A stretch of 64,000 nt of DNA, from the NCBI RefSeq assembly GCF_014650695.1, contig NZ_BMVL01000003.1, positions 372,001 to 436,000 on the forward strand, in the 5' to 3' direction. Numbering within the stretch: position 1 is the first letter of the stretch; the number at the start of each line of letters is the position of its first letter. This document shows, in pieces, positions 10,660-20,054 of this stretch. The notes beneath the pieces are model-generated. The model did no database searches. It was not told where the DNA came from and saw only the letters and a program-made list of their open reading frames with translations. The position numbers were made by a program, and so were the translations under genes. The stretch is from Streptomyces avidinii (GTDB taxonomy: Bacteria; Actinomycetota; Actinomycetes; Streptomycetales; Streptomycetaceae).

Positions 10660-10762
10660 CAACCCCCGGAAAAGAAGATCGGATTCTTTTCCGCAGTGGC
10701 ATCCCTTGCGCCATGCGCCGGGCGTACGCTGAACCCCCGAACAGGCCTGGGGGGTACCAGCC

Positions 10763-13630
10763 ATGACGGACCGCCGGACCCGCACACGGCGCACAATGGT
10801 CGAACGCGATGCCGAACTCGCCATCGTCGACGAGGCCCTGGACGAGCTCACCGGTCCCGCGCCGGACGCGGGCGGCGCGCTGCTCGCCTTCTCCGGCCCC
10901 GCGGGCCTCGGCAAGACCACCCTGCTCGCCGAACTGCGCCGCCGCGCCCACGCACGCAACTGCACCGTCCTCGCCGCCCGGGGCGGCGAACAGGAGCAGA
11001 GCCAGCCCTTCCACGTCGCCCGCCAGCTCATCCAGCCGCAGCTCGCCGGCACCTCCGAGCAGGAGCTGCGCGCCGCCCTCGGGGGCTGGTACTCCATCGT
11101 CGGCCCGGCCCTCGGACTCTGCGCCCCCGAACAAGGGGTCCCGCCCGACCCCCAGGGCCTGCGCGACGGACTCGATTGGGTCCTCACCCACCTCGTCGTC
11201 AAGCGCGCCCCCGTCGCCCTCGTCCTCGACGACGCCCACTGGGCCGACCCCGAGTCCCTCGGCTGGCTCGCCGCCTTCGCCCCGCGCGCCGAACACCTCC
11301 CGCTGCTCCTCGTCGTCGCCTACCGACCCGACGAACTGCCCGAGCACGCGGACGCCTTCCGCACGCTGCCCGGCCGGGCGGGACAGCGCCCGCTGCCGCT
11401 GGCACCGCTCACCCCGGCCGCCGTCGCCACCCTGGTCCGCGAAGCCGTCGGCGCCCACGCCGACGACGCCTTCTGCCAGGAGGCCTGGGCCGTCACCACC
11501 GGTAACCCCTTCGAAGCCGTCGAACTCACCGCCAAGGTCCGCGGCAAGGGCCTGACGCCGGTCGAGGCGAACGCCCCCCAACTGCGCGACCTGGCCGCCG
11601 CCCAGCGCGGCAGCGGCCTCGTCGCCCGCCTCGAACGGCTCGGTCCCTCCACCGTCCGTTTCGCCTGGGCCTGCGCCGTCCTCGGCACCGCCATCCCGCA
11701 GGGACTCGCCGCCCGGGTGGCCGCCCTCGGCGCCGAGGAGGCCGTGGACGCCACCCGCCGGCTGCGCGACGCCCGCATCCTGTCGGCCGCCACCGCCGAG
11801 GAACCCGACGCCGAAGCCGGGCTGGAGTTCGTCCACCCGCTCATCGCCACCGCCATCTACCGCGCCATCCCCGACGCGCTCCGCGTCGCCCTGCACGGCA
11901 AGGCGGCGGCGGCCGTCGTCGATGCCGGACTCGGCTCCTCCGCGGCCGCCCGGCACCTGCTGGAGACCCACCCCGAGAGCGACCCCTGGGTGGTGCGCAC
12001 CCTGCGCGAGGCCGCCGGCGAGAACCTCCGGGCCGGCGCCCCCGAGGCCGCCCGCCGCCAGCTCTCCCGCGCCCTGCTGGAACCCCCGGACTTCGACGAA
12101 CGCGCCGCAGTCCTCTACGAACTGGGCTGCGCCTCCCTGCTCACCGAGCCCGCCAACACCGTCAACCACCTGCGGGCCGCGCTCGCCGAGCCCTCCGACG
12201 ACCCGGCCCTGCGCCAGGGCATCGTCATCCGGCTCGCCCAGGTCCTCGCGCACAGCGACCGGCTCGCCGAGGCCTCGGAATCGCTCGCGCGGGAGATCCC
12301 GTACACCCAGGACGTACGCGCCCGACTGCGCCTGCAGTCCGAGCAGTTCATGTGGGACGCCTTCAACGCCGCCGAGACCGACTCCCCGGCCCGCTCCCGG
12401 CGGCTCGCCCGCCTCGCCGACCGGCTGACCGGGCGCGACCTCACCGAGCGGTACATCATCGGGCTGCGCGCCTGGGACGCCTGCCTGCGCGGAGAGCCCG
12501 TCGACCTGGTGCTGCACCACGCCGGACGGGTCCTGGAGCAGCCTTTCAGCTGGGCCCACGAGGACCGCGGCTTCGAGGTCCCGGTCCTGGCCGCGATGGT
12601 CCACATGTACGCCGACCGGCCCGGACGTGCCGAGGAGCTGTTCGAAGCGGGCACCGCCGAGTTCGAGCGGCACGGCTGGCGCGGGGCGCACCTCTCCTTC
12701 GCCTACAGCCTGCGGGCCTACGTCCGCTACCGGCGCGGGCGGCTCGTGGAGGCCGAGGAACTGGCGCGGGCCGGGCTGCGGCTCGCCGAGCGCGTGGGCC
12801 GCCGCACCCCCGTGCACTGGTACGCCATAGCCATCCTCCTCACGACCCTGCTCGCACGGGGCCGGCCCGAGGAGGCCTGGGAACTGGCCCGGGAGCACGA
12901 GTACGGCGCCCCCTTCCCGGCGGCCGTGGTCTTCCCCGACTCCCAGACCGTGTACGCCGAACTGCTCCTGTCCCGGGGTGAGGCGCAGGCCGCGATCGTC
13001 GAACTGGAGGCGGTCGACCGGCGGCTGACCCCGCGCGGCATCCAGAATCCGGCCTGGTGCCCGTGGCAGCTGCACCTGGCCCGGGCGGTGGCCTCGGACG
13101 ATCCGCAGCGGGCCCGCGCCCTGGCCGACGACGCCGTCCGGCGGGCCCGCGCCTTCGGCGCCGCCTCGGCCATCGGCCAGGCCCTGCGGGTGGCGGCGCA
13201 GGTGGCGGAACGCGAGGACCGGGCTCCGCTCCTCAGGGAGGCGGTCACCCTGCTCTCGGCCTCACCGGCGGGCTACGAACTGGCCCGCGCCCTGGCCGCG
13301 CTCGGCACCGAGCTGAGGGATCCCGACGTGCTGATGCAGGCCGTCGTGACGGCGCGGGAATGCGGTGCGGACGGGCTGGCCGCGCGGACGGCAGAGACCC
13401 TGCTGGGGCTCGGCGGCACGCTGCCGTGCGGGCTGGCCTGGGAGGACGGGCTCACGGAGGAGGAGATCCGGGCCGCCGACCTCGCCGTGCGGGCCGGGAA
13501 GGAGCCCGTCACGGAGACGGTGGTGCTGCCCTCGCCGGACTGGGCACTGTCGGCGGCCTGTCGCAAGCTGGGCACCGACCGGCCCGGGCTCAGGGACGCA
13601 CTGGAGGCGTTCGCCCGTAGCTCAATGTGA
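10763..13630 (+). CDS. LAL-type AAA ATPase regulator with degenerate LuxR HTH
   Basis: A 955-residue STAND-type ATPase of the large LuxR (LAL) group. Walker A is GPAGLGKTT (about 45-53); Walker B is LVLDDAHWADPESLGWL; a long helical, TPR-like middle follows (about 400-860). In typical LALs the last 60 residues are a LuxR helix-turn-helix. Here that region still aligns in outline (LTEEEIRAADLAVRAG ... LSAACRKLGTDRPGLRDAL), but the recognition-helix part is replaced by EPVTETVVLPSPDWA. DNA binding is therefore doubtful, and the protein may act by protein contact. A G-rich ribosome site precedes the ATG at 10763. Neighbours give no clear target. Confidence 0.78.
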   Translation: MTDRRTRTRRTMVERDAELAIVDEALDELTGPAPDAGGALLAFSGPAGLGKTTLLAELRRRAHARNCTVLAARGGEQEQSQPFHVARQLIQPQLAGTSEQELRAALGGWYSIVGPALGLCAPEQGVPPDPQGLRDGLDWVLTHLVVKRAPVALVLDDAHWADPESLGWLAAFAPRAEHLPLLLVVAYRPDELPEHADAFRTLPGRAGQRPLPLAPLTPAAVATLVREAVGAHADDAFCQEAWAVTTGNPFEAVELTAKVRGKGLTPVEANAPQLRDLAAAQRGSGLVARLERLGPSTVRFAWACAVLGTAIPQGLAARVAALGAEEAVDATRRLRDARILSAATAEEPDAEAGLEFVHPLIATAIYRAIPDALRVALHGKAAAAVVDAGLGSSAAARHLLETHPESDPWVVRTLREAAGENLRAGAPEAARRQLSRALLEPPDFDERAAVLYELGCASLLTEPANTVNHLRAALAEPSDDPALRQGIVIRLAQVLAHSDRLAEASESLAREIPYTQDVRARLRLQSEQFMWDAFNAAETDSPARSRRLARLADRLTGRDLTERYIIGLRAWDACLRGEPVDLVLHHAGRVLEQPFSWAHEDRGFEVPVLAAMVHMYADRPGRAEELFEAGTAEFERHGWRGAHLSFAYSLRAYVRYRRGRLVEAEELARAGLRLAERVGRRTPVHWYAIAILLTTLLARGRPEEAWELAREHEYGAPFPAAVVFPDSQTVYAELLLSRGEAQAAIVELEAVDRRLTPRGIQNPAWCPWQLHLARAVASDDPQRARALADDAVRRARAFGAASAIGQALRVAAQVAEREDRAPLLREAVTLLSASPAGYELARALAALGTELRDPDVLMQAVVTARECGADGLAARTAETLLGLGGTLPCGLAWEDGLTEEEIRAADLAVRAGKEPVTETVVLPSPDWALSAACRKLGTDRPGLRDALEAFARSSM

Positions 13631-13664
13631 TCGAACCGGCCGCCCGCCGGGAAGGGTGGACCCC

Positions 13665-14696
13665 ATGGATCACGTCGAGAGACTCGCCGCCTTCCGGACC
13701 GAGGCGACGGTGTTCGAGAAGGCGGTGCGCCGGGCGTTCGACCTCGACGAGCCGGTGCCGGCGGTCCCCGCGTGCCCCGGCTGGACGGTCACCGACCTCG
13801 TCACGCACCTGGGCGGAGTGCACCGCTACCTCGCGTACGTCCTGCGCGAGCGGCTCGCGGCCCCGCCCGACCCCGCCGGCCTCGCCCTCCCCGAGGTCCC
13901 GGACGACCCGGACGCACTGACCGACTGGTTCGCACAGGGCGCCCGCGAGCTGGCGGAGCTCTTCCACGAGCTGGGTCCGGACACTGAGCTCTGGACCTGG
14001 TCGGTGGAGCAGACCTCGGGATTCTGGCTGCGGATGCAGCTGATCGAGTTGGCCGTGCACCGCTGGGACGCCGAATCCGCGACCGGCACCCCCGGCCGCC
14101 TCGCCCCGGACGTCGCTGCGGACGCCGTGACCCAGACGATCGAGGTGATGGCCCCGGCCCGCCGCGGCTGGCGGCAGGCACCGCCGGGCGCGGGCGAGAG
14201 GTACCGCTTCCGGCGTACCGACGGTCCGGAAACGTGGACGGTCGTCCTCTCGGGTGACCGGGTCCTGCTGGAGACCGTTCCCACCGGCCCGGCCGACGTC
14301 GAGGCCGCGGGCAGCGCCTGCGACCTCGCCCTGTTCCTCTGGGGCCGCCTCCCGGCCACCGCCCTGCGCGTCACGGGCGACGCCGACCTGCTCCCGCACT
14401 GGTTCACCCTGGTCCCCCCCGGTCTGACGACCCGGGCCGGCGGGCCGGGCCCGGGCAGCTCCCCGGATGAGGGCCCCCGGGCCGGAAAACTCGCGCGGCC
14501 ACGTACCATGGCGGCATGTCCTTCCTCCGCCGCCACCGCGCCGCCACACCCGCCGGCCCGGACTTCGACGTCCTGGCCATGGACCCGGGGGACTGGCCGG
14601 GCAATCTCGGGGCCGGGCTGCTGCCCGCGCCCGACGGCAGCTGCCAGGGTGTCTTCCTCCGCTACGACCTGTTCGGCGGACGCGGCCCCGCGATGA
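13665..14696 (+). CDS. maleylpyruvate isomerase-like (DinB-fold) protein, C-terminal frameshift
   Basis: The first 250 residues match the mycothiol-dependent maleylpyruvate isomerase / TIGR03083 group: a DinB-like four-helix N-terminus (VPACPGWTVTDLVTHLGGVHRYL) with the metal-type histidines H in THLGG and H in LAVHRWD, then the C-terminal domain ending DADLLPHWFTLVPP. After that the frame runs on for about 95 low-complexity residues and overlaps the next gene by 181 nt. Removing one C from the C7 run at 14414-14420 restores ...LVPPV followed by TGA at 14425-14427, a natural end. So the extra tail is very probably a frameshift artefact, either real or a sequencing error. Function of this subgroup is unknown. 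Confidence 0.75.
   Translation: MDHVERLAAFRTEATVFEKAVRRAFDLDEPVPAVPACPGWTVTDLVTHLGGVHRYLAYVLRERLAAPPDPAGLALPEVPDDPDALTDWFAQGARELAELFHELGPDTELWTWSVEQTSGFWLRMQLIELAVHRWDAESATGTPGRLAPDVAADAVTQTIEVMAPARRGWRQAPPGAGERYRFRRTDGPETWTVVLSGDRVLLETVPTGPADVEAAGSACDLALFLWGRLPATALRVTGDADLLPHWFTLVPPGLTTRAGGPGPGSSPDEGPRAGKLARPRTMAACPSSAATAPPHPPARTSTSWPWTRGTGRAISGPGCCPRPTAAARVSSSATTCSADAAPR
14504..14509 (+). promoter_or_regulatory. -10 element for leaderless transcript
   Basis: TACCAT lies exactly 6 nt before the ATG at 14516, consistent with transcription starting at that ATG. No Shine-Dalgarno sequence is present. Confidence 0.4.
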
Positions 14697-15016
14697 TCAT
14701 CGGAAACCTCCCCGAGGGCTCCCCGGCCCGGGACCTCACCGACAGCCAGATCCCCTTCGAGGTGGCCCAGCTCCTCGACGCTCTGGAGAACGACGAGGAC
14801 GTCGAGGTCACCGGCGTCGAGGACTGCCCCGTCATGCAGGGCGACAACCTCCTCATCGTCCGGAAGATCAAGTTGTCGGAGTCCCGCATCTCCTGCGTCC
14901 AGTTCGACCGCAGCGACAACGTGCTGGTCACCATCGCCAGCTGGGACCGCCCGATCACCGATGACCTCTACGCCCTCCTGAAGCCGCTCCCCGCCGAGCT
15001 CTTCCAGCAGGGCTGA
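14516..15016 (+). CDS. conserved hypothetical protein
   Basis: A 166-residue soluble protein beginning MSFLRRHRAA, with a compact alpha/beta core (GVFLRYDLFGG, AMIIGNLPEGSPARDLTDSQIPFEVAQLLDAL, LLIVRKIKLSESRISCVQF). No signal peptide, membrane segment or catalytic motif is visible. The start is supported by a -10-like hexamer 6 nt upstream rather than by a ribosome site. It is convergent with the KstD-like gene, 28 nt away. I do not recognise a function; codon use is normal for the neighbourhood, so it is a real gene. Confidence 0.7.
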   Translation: MSFLRRHRAATPAGPDFDVLAMDPGDWPGNLGAGLLPAPDGSCQGVFLRYDLFGGRGPAMIIGNLPEGSPARDLTDSQIPFEVAQLLDALENDEDVEVTGVEDCPVMQGDNLLIVRKIKLSESRISCVQFDRSDNVLVTIASWDRPITDDLYALLKPLPAELFQQG

Positions 15017-15044
15017 CCGTCCTCCGTAGCTCCGGGCGCGGGCG

Positions 15045-16838
15045 TCACGCGTCCGCGATGGCGTTCGCCGCCACGTAGCCGAACGTCATCGCGGGGCCGA
15101 TCGTCGATCCGGCGCCCGCGTAGCTGTGGCCCATCACCGCCGCGCTCGCGTTGCCCGCCGCGTACAGGCCCGGGATCACCGAGCCGTCCGGGCGCAGGGC
15201 CCGGGCCCGGGCGTCCGTGACGATGCCGCCCTTCGTACCGAGATCGCCCGGCACGATCCTGAACGCGTAGAACGGCGGGACCCAGACGGGTGCCAGGCAC
15301 GAGTTCGGGTGCACGTTCGGGTCCGTGTAGTAGTGGTCGTACGCCGTGTCGCCCCGGTGGAAGTCGGCGTCGTCGCCGCTCCACGCCTGCGCGTTGAACC
15401 GGCCCAGCGTCGCCCGCAGCGCGCCCGCCGGGACCCCGATCTGGCCGGCCAGCGCGTCCCAGGTCCACGCCTTCTTCGCCGCGCCCGACTGGTACCACGC
15501 GTCCGGGAAGGGCAGCGTCGGCAGGATGTCCTTGAACAGGTACTTGTTGCGGTAGTTCTGATCGACGATCAGCCACGCCGGGATGTGCGAGCCGACCGCA
15601 CCCCGGTCCTTCTCGTACATCACGTGCACCACATCGCTGTACGGCGCCGCCTCGTTGACGAACCGCGCACCGTTCGCGTTCACGATCAGCCCGCCCGGCA
15701 GGGTCCGTTCGGCCAGGCAGAAGTACGGCTCCCCGGGCAGCGGGATCGACGGCCCCCACCACGCGTCGTCCATCAGCGCCAGTGCGGCCCCGGCCCGCTG
15801 ACCGGCCCGGATCCCGTCGCCGGTGTTCTCCTTCGCCCCCACCGACCACTGGGTGCCGATCGGCTGCTGCTGATACTGCGCCCGCATCTGCGCATGGTGC
15901 TCGAAACCGCCCGAGCCGATGACCACCCCGCGACGGGCCCGTACGGTGCCCCGTACGCCCTGCTTCTCCACCACCACGCCGGTGACCGCGCCGCCCTCCT
16001 GGACCAGGTCCACCAGGGGGCTGTTCAGCCACACCGGAACGCCGGCCCGCTGGAGTCCGGCGCGCAGCCCGGCGGCCAGGGCCTGGCCCATCGTCAGCGG
16101 CTTCTCGCCGCGCAGCGCCGCCTTCGTGCCGCGCGCCAGGCACTCGGTCGACACGGCGAGCCCCTTGGCGCTCACCGCCGCCAGGTTCAGCCACTTGTAA
16201 TCTTGGCTGAAGACCACCATCCCGGCCGGGACCGGCAGGTACGCGGGGTTCAGCCGGGCCAGTTCGGCGCCCAGGATGTTCCCGTCGATCTGGTCCGGCT
16301 CGATGGAACGGCCGTTCGGCAGCCCGCCCGGCAGGTTGGGGTAGTAGTCGCTGTACCCCTCCATGAAGCGGAACCGCAGCGGGCTGCTGGCCATCACGAA
16401 GTCCAGCATCCGGGGCCCGTTGGCGAGGAACGCGGCCTGCCGGTCGGCCGGTACCTCGGGCCCGACCACGGCCGCGAGGTAGGTCGCCGCCTTCTGCGGG
16501 GTGTCCGGCACCCCCGCGCCCAGGATCACCGAGTTGTTGGGCAGCCAGATGCCGGCGCCCGAGCGTGCGGCCGATCCGCCGAAGGTCGGGGCCTTCTCGA
16601 CCACGAGCACGCTCAGCCCCCGCTGGGCGGCGGTGAGGGCGGCGGTCATCCCGGCGGCCCCGGATCCGACCACGACGACGTCGTACTCGCCGAGCGGGGG
16701 ACCGTCCTGGGCGCTGTCGGCCCGGGCCGCGGCGGGCGGCAGCACGGTGGCGCCGAGCACCCCGGCCCCGGTGCCGGCGAGGACCGTACGTCTGGACGGA
16801 AGGGCGGCGGGGGAGGTGCGTGAAGCGCTTGCGGACAT
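15045..16838 (-). CDS. kstD: Tat-exported 3-ketosteroid delta1-dehydrogenase-like flavoprotein (KstD)
   Basis: A 597-residue FAD protein of the fumarate reductase/KstD family. The FAD motif YDVVVVGSGAAGM lies near residue 50. KstD-type active-site regions are present: GYSDYYPNLPGG, PYFCLAERTLPGGLIVNANG with a tyrosine before it, and PPFYAFRIVPGDLGTKGG, followed by PGLYAAGNASA and GAGSTIGPAMTFGYVAANA. KstD introduces the C1-C2 double bond in ring A of 3-ketosteroids. The N-terminus SRRTVLAGTGAGVLGATVLPPAA is a clear twin-arginine signal (R16-R17), so the enzyme should be folded with FAD and exported, unusual for this family. GGAG lies 7 nt upstream of the ATG. The promoter carries the same dyad as the sterol ligase/hydratase promoter. 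Confidence 0.82.
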   Translation of the reverse strand: MSASASRTSPAALPSRRTVLAGTGAGVLGATVLPPAAARADSAQDGPPLGEYDVVVVGSGAAGMTAALTAAQRGLSVLVVEKAPTFGGSAARSGAGIWLPNNSVILGAGVPDTPQKAATYLAAVVGPEVPADRQAAFLANGPRMLDFVMASSPLRFRFMEGYSDYYPNLPGGLPNGRSIEPDQIDGNILGAELARLNPAYLPVPAGMVVFSQDYKWLNLAAVSAKGLAVSTECLARGTKAALRGEKPLTMGQALAAGLRAGLQRAGVPVWLNSPLVDLVQEGGAVTGVVVEKQGVRGTVRARRGVVIGSGGFEHHAQMRAQYQQQPIGTQWSVGAKENTGDGIRAGQRAGAALALMDDAWWGPSIPLPGEPYFCLAERTLPGGLIVNANGARFVNEAAPYSDVVHVMYEKDRGAVGSHIPAWLIVDQNYRNKYLFKDILPTLPFPDAWYQSGAAKKAWTWDALAGQIGVPAGALRATLGRFNAQAWSGDDADFHRGDTAYDHYYTDPNVHPNSCLAPVWVPPFYAFRIVPGDLGTKGGIVTDARARALRPDGSVIPGLYAAGNASAAVMGHSYAGAGSTIGPAMTFGYVAANAIADA

Positions 16839-16886
16839 GGGCAGGCTCCAGCGGAGTCGGGGAGGAGGGGAAGTGCCTCCAGCATT

Positions 16887-16903
16887 TCTGATGCTGAGTC
16901 AGA
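16887..16903. promoter_or_regulatory. dyad operator, copy 2 (kstD promoter)
   Basis: TCTGAT-GCTGA-GTCAGA, extending to 7-bp perfect arms TTTCTGA/TCAGAAA (16885-16905), 49 nt upstream of the kstD start. It shares the 6-5-6 layout and 11 of 12 arm bases with the site at 4330-4346. Confidence 0.6.
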
Positions 16904-17030
16904 AAAGGTGTTCGGGGGATCATGTGATGTCAAGGCATCCGGCACCGCCGCCTCCGACGCGCCGGGGGCCGCACAGCCCCGCGCCCCGTGCCGCGCGCCC
17001 GTGTACGCGTCCCGCCCGGGCCCGGAACGG

Positions 17031-17067
17031 GCGAAGCCCCGTGGCGGTGGGGGCCACGGGGCTTCGC
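17031..17067 (-). terminator. strong hairpin terminator
   Basis: A perfect 15-bp stem, GCGAAGCCCCGTGGC with its complement, around a 7-nt loop, ending 14 nt beyond the stop of the kinase-fold gene at 17081. No U-tract follows, as is common in Streptomyces. Confidence 0.75.
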
Positions 17068-17080
17068 GTACGGGGGACGG

Positions 17081-18205
17081 TCAGCGCGTGCCGACCGCCG
17101 CGCGCACCGCTCGGCGCGCCATCCCTGCATCGTCGTGCAGGCGGCGGAGCAGCAGTCGCTGCTCCTCACCGGAGGACAGGGCGCCCACCGCCGGCGGCTG
17201 CGACGGGGCGGTCGCCAGCATCGAGCGCTGGACCGCCGTCTCGGACATCCGGATCTCCCGGGTCAGCACCAGCATCAGGTTGACCAGGAAGGCGTCCCGG
17301 GCGGCCGGACCCGCCGACTGCGCGAGCCGGCTGATCTGGGCACGGGCGGCCGGGGCGTCGCCCAGTACCGTCCACAGCGTGGCGAGGTCGTATCCCGGCA
17401 GGTACCAGCCCGCGTGCTCCCAGTCGAGCAGGACGGGACCGGCCGGCGACAGCAGCAGGTTCGACAGCAGGGCGTCCCCGTGGTTGAACTGCAGGGCCGT
17501 GCCCGACAGCTTCACACCGTGCAGCAGCTTCTGCAGGTCACCGAGGTCCCGGTCGGTCAGCAGCCCCAACTCGTAGTCGCGGGCGATCCGCCGCGCGTAG
17601 TTCATCGGGGTACCGAACAGCTCCGCCGGCGGCCGCCACTGGTTGACCCGGCACACCGCGCCCAGGGCCGCCCGGAGGTCCACCCGCGGCGGCGGCTCCA
17701 CCGGGTGCCGCTGCAGCGCCGCGACCCGGCCCGCCATCCGCTCCACCACCAGCGTGCAGTTCTCGGGGTCGGCGGCGATCAGCCGCGGCACCCGGACCGG
17801 CGGGCGGTGCCGGACGAAGGCCCGGTATGCCGCTATTTCGTGCCGGTAGCGCTCACGCCATTCCGGCGAGTGGTCCAGTAATACCTTTGCGACAGCGGTC
17901 ATCCGTCCGGTGGTACCCACCAGGAGGACGGAGCGGCCGCTGCGCCGGAGGACCTGCACCGGGGCGAACTCCGGACAGATCCGCTGCACCGACGCGAGCG
18001 CGGTGCGCAGCTGCGCCCCCTGCGGCCCCGAGAGATCGATTCTGCCGCTGACGGGCTGTGATCCGGTACCCGGCATCCGCCGCGCCCGGACGACGCCCTG
18101 CGCCGCAGCCGACGGGCGGCCGGGTTCCAGGTAGGGGCCGCCGCCCGCCGGAAGCGTGCGGTGCGGCCGGACCGGTGCGGACACGGAGGACGTTGCTGCG
18201 TACAT
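17081..18205 (-). CDS. aminoglycoside phosphotransferase/choline kinase-fold protein
   Basis: A 374-residue protein with a kinase-like fold. The catalytic loop is [13 protein letters not shown] (His-Gly-Asp then Asn) and the metal-binding DFG equivalent is [16 protein letters not shown]. The N-terminal lobe has [19 protein letters not shown], with a lysine that could bind ATP. Members of this fold phosphorylate aminoglycosides, choline or other small molecules, and many are of unknown substrate. The first 75 residues are Pro/Arg-rich and probably disordered. Start chosen at the ATG at 18205, with GAAGGGAT upstream. One leucine is encoded by TTA (17879-17881), so translation should need the bldA tRNA. 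It is divergent from the NsdA-like gene. Confidence 0.78.
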   Translation of the reverse strand: MYAATSSVSAPVRPHRTLPAGGGPYLEPGRPSAAAQGVVRARRMPGTGSQPVSGRIDLSGPQGAQLRTALASVQRICPEFAPVQVLRRSGRSVLLVGTTGRMTAVAKVLLDHSPEWRERYRHEIAAYRAFVRHRPPVRVPRLIAADPENCTLVVERMAGRVAALQRHPVEPPPRVDLRAALGAVCRVNQWRPPAELFGTPMNYARRIARDYELGLLTDRDLGDLQKLLHGVKLSGTALQFNHGDALLSNLLLSPAGPVLLDWEHAGWYLPGYDLATLWTVLGDAPAARAQISRLAQSAGPAARDAFLVNLMLVLTREIRMSETAVQRSMLATAPSQPPAVGALSSGEEQRLLLRRLHDDAGMARRAVRAAVGTR

Positions 18206-18436
18206 GGTGATACGGATCCCTTCGTGCGCCGACGAGTTGCGTACGCCGCCCCGCCGGATCCCGTACTTCACCCTGGGGAGTTCCGCCGGTGAACCGGGTC
18301 GGGGAGGCGCATTCCTACCTGACACCCGGCGCAAGGTGGCGAACCATCGGGCGTGCCCTGGCGAAGCCTGGCGAATAGTCGCTGGGCATCTGACGGCGGG
18401 CTACTGTCAACTCAGCCGAGAACCTGGGGGCTTGAC

Positions 18437-19924
18437 GTGAGCAAAGGTCCAAACACCCGCTTGAACGACCTGTTCGGCCTGGCCGGCTGGTCGAAGGGCG
18501 AACTGGCGAGGATGGTGAACCGGCAGGCGGCGGCCATGGGCCACCCCCAGTTGGCCACCGACACCTCGCGGGTGCGGCGCTGGATCGACATGGGGGAAGC
18601 CCCCCGCGAACCGGTGCCCACGGTACTGGCAGCACTGTTCACCGAGCGGCTCGGTCGTGTCGTGACCATCGAGGACCTCGGGTTCGTACGGCAGCGGCGC
18701 ACCTCCAGACGGCAGCCGGACGGGGCTCGTGAGAACCCCGACGGGATGCCGTGGGCGCCCGAACGCACAGCCGCGGTCCTCACCGAATTCACGGGAATGG
18801 ACCTCATGCTCAACCGTCGCGGTCTGATGGGCGCGGGAGCGGTGCTCACCGCCGGCTCCGCCCTCAGCAACGCCATGTACGACTGGCTGCACACCGACCC
18901 CGCCCGGGCCGAGGAGGCCCGGAACTTCGGGGAATCCTTCCAGGCCGACCCAGCGGGTTACGACCGCTACGAGGCCGCCCCGATCGGCTCCCAGGAGATC
19001 GAGGCCCTGGAGCGTTCCGTCGAGGTGTTCCGCGCCTGGGACGCCTCCCGAGGCGGCGGACTCCAACGAAAGGCCGTCGTCGGCCAGCTCAACGAGGTGG
19101 GCGGCATGCTCGCCTACCACCACCCCGACCACCTCCAGCGGCGGCTCTGGGGGGTGGCGGCCAACCTGGCGGTCCTCGCGGGCTGGATGTCCCACGACGT
19201 GGGCCTGGAACCCACGGCGCAGAAGTACTTCGTCATCGCCGCGCACGCGGCCCGCGAAGGGGGCGACCGGCCGCGCGCCGGCGAGGCGCTGTCCCGTGCG
19301 GCCCGGCAGATGGTCCACCTCGGCAAGCCGAACGAGGCCCTGGACCTGATGAAGCTCGCCCAGTCGGGCTCGGGCGAGCAGACCCTGCCGCGCACGCGCG
19401 CCATGCTGCACACCATCGAGGCCTGGGCGCAGGCCGCCATGGGCAAGGGCCAGGCCATGCGCCGCACCCTGGGCGAGGCCGAGGAACTGTTCGTCTCCGA
19501 CAAGGGCGACGTGCCGCCGCCGAGTTGGATGCAGCACTTCGACGAGGCGGACCTGCACGGTATGCAGGCCCTCGCCTACCGCACCCTGGCGGACCACGAC
19601 GCCGCGGCGGCGCCCGTCGCCGCGCGCCACGCCAGGGAGGCCCTGCGGCTGCGCGGCGAGGGTTACCAGCGCTCGCAGATCTTCGACTACATCTCCATGG
19701 CCTCGGCGTGCTTCATCGCCGACGAGCCGGAGCAGGCCGACCGGTACGCGCGCCTCGCCCTGGTGTCGATGAACGAGACCTCCTCGCACCGGACCTGGGA
19801 CCGGCTGCGCGAGATGTACCGGCTCACCGCCCAGTACTCCGGGTACGCGCGCATCGAGGACCTGCGCCAGGAGATCAAGCTGGCCCTCCCCGACAACCCG
19901 GCGCCGCGCGCCACGGGGGTGTAG
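18437..19924 (+). CDS. NsdA-like HTH/TPR developmental regulator
   Basis: A 495-residue protein. The N-terminus (TRLNDLFGLAGWSKGELARMVNRQAAAMGHP, SRVRRWIDMGEAPREPVP) is an XRE-like helix-turn-helix, followed by VLAALFTERLGRVVTIEDLG and a long TPR-like helical C-terminus (about 200-480). This layout is that of the NsdA/NsdB family; in S. coelicolor NsdA represses sporulation and antibiotic production. Which paralogue this is cannot be told from the sequence alone. The GTG at 18437 follows a GGGGG stretch at suitable distance and begins VSKGPNTRL, matching the family's usual start. It is convergent with the PAS/SpoIIE phosphatase gene, sharing a terminator. Confidence 0.78.
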   Translation: MSKGPNTRLNDLFGLAGWSKGELARMVNRQAAAMGHPQLATDTSRVRRWIDMGEAPREPVPTVLAALFTERLGRVVTIEDLGFVRQRRTSRRQPDGARENPDGMPWAPERTAAVLTEFTGMDLMLNRRGLMGAGAVLTAGSALSNAMYDWLHTDPARAEEARNFGESFQADPAGYDRYEAAPIGSQEIEALERSVEVFRAWDASRGGGLQRKAVVGQLNEVGGMLAYHHPDHLQRRLWGVAANLAVLAGWMSHDVGLEPTAQKYFVIAAHAAREGGDRPRAGEALSRAARQMVHLGKPNEALDLMKLAQSGSGEQTLPRTRAMLHTIEAWAQAAMGKGQAMRRTLGEAEELFVSDKGDVPPPSWMQHFDEADLHGMQALAYRTLADHDAAAAPVAARHAREALRLRGEGYQRSQIFDYISMASACFIADEPEQADRYARLALVSMNETSSHRTWDRLREMYRLTAQYSGYARIEDLRQEIKLALPDNPAPRATGV

Positions 19925-20007
19925 TCCCACGCCGGCTCCCGCACGGGCCCGTACGGTCCTGGCCCGAAGCCCTGTACGTCTGATACGCCTGGTACGGAGA
20001 CGAGAAA

Positions 20008-20029
20008 GGCCGCGCCTTCCGGCGCGGCC
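20008..20029. terminator. bidirectional hairpin between convergent genes
   Basis: GGCCGCGCC-TTCC-GGCGCGGCC, a perfect 9-bp stem with a UUCC-type tetraloop, between the NsdA-like gene (ends 19924) and the phosphatase gene (ends 20055). Confidence 0.75.
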
Positions 20030-20054
20030 CCGAAGCCCGTACGTCCGGCGCCCG

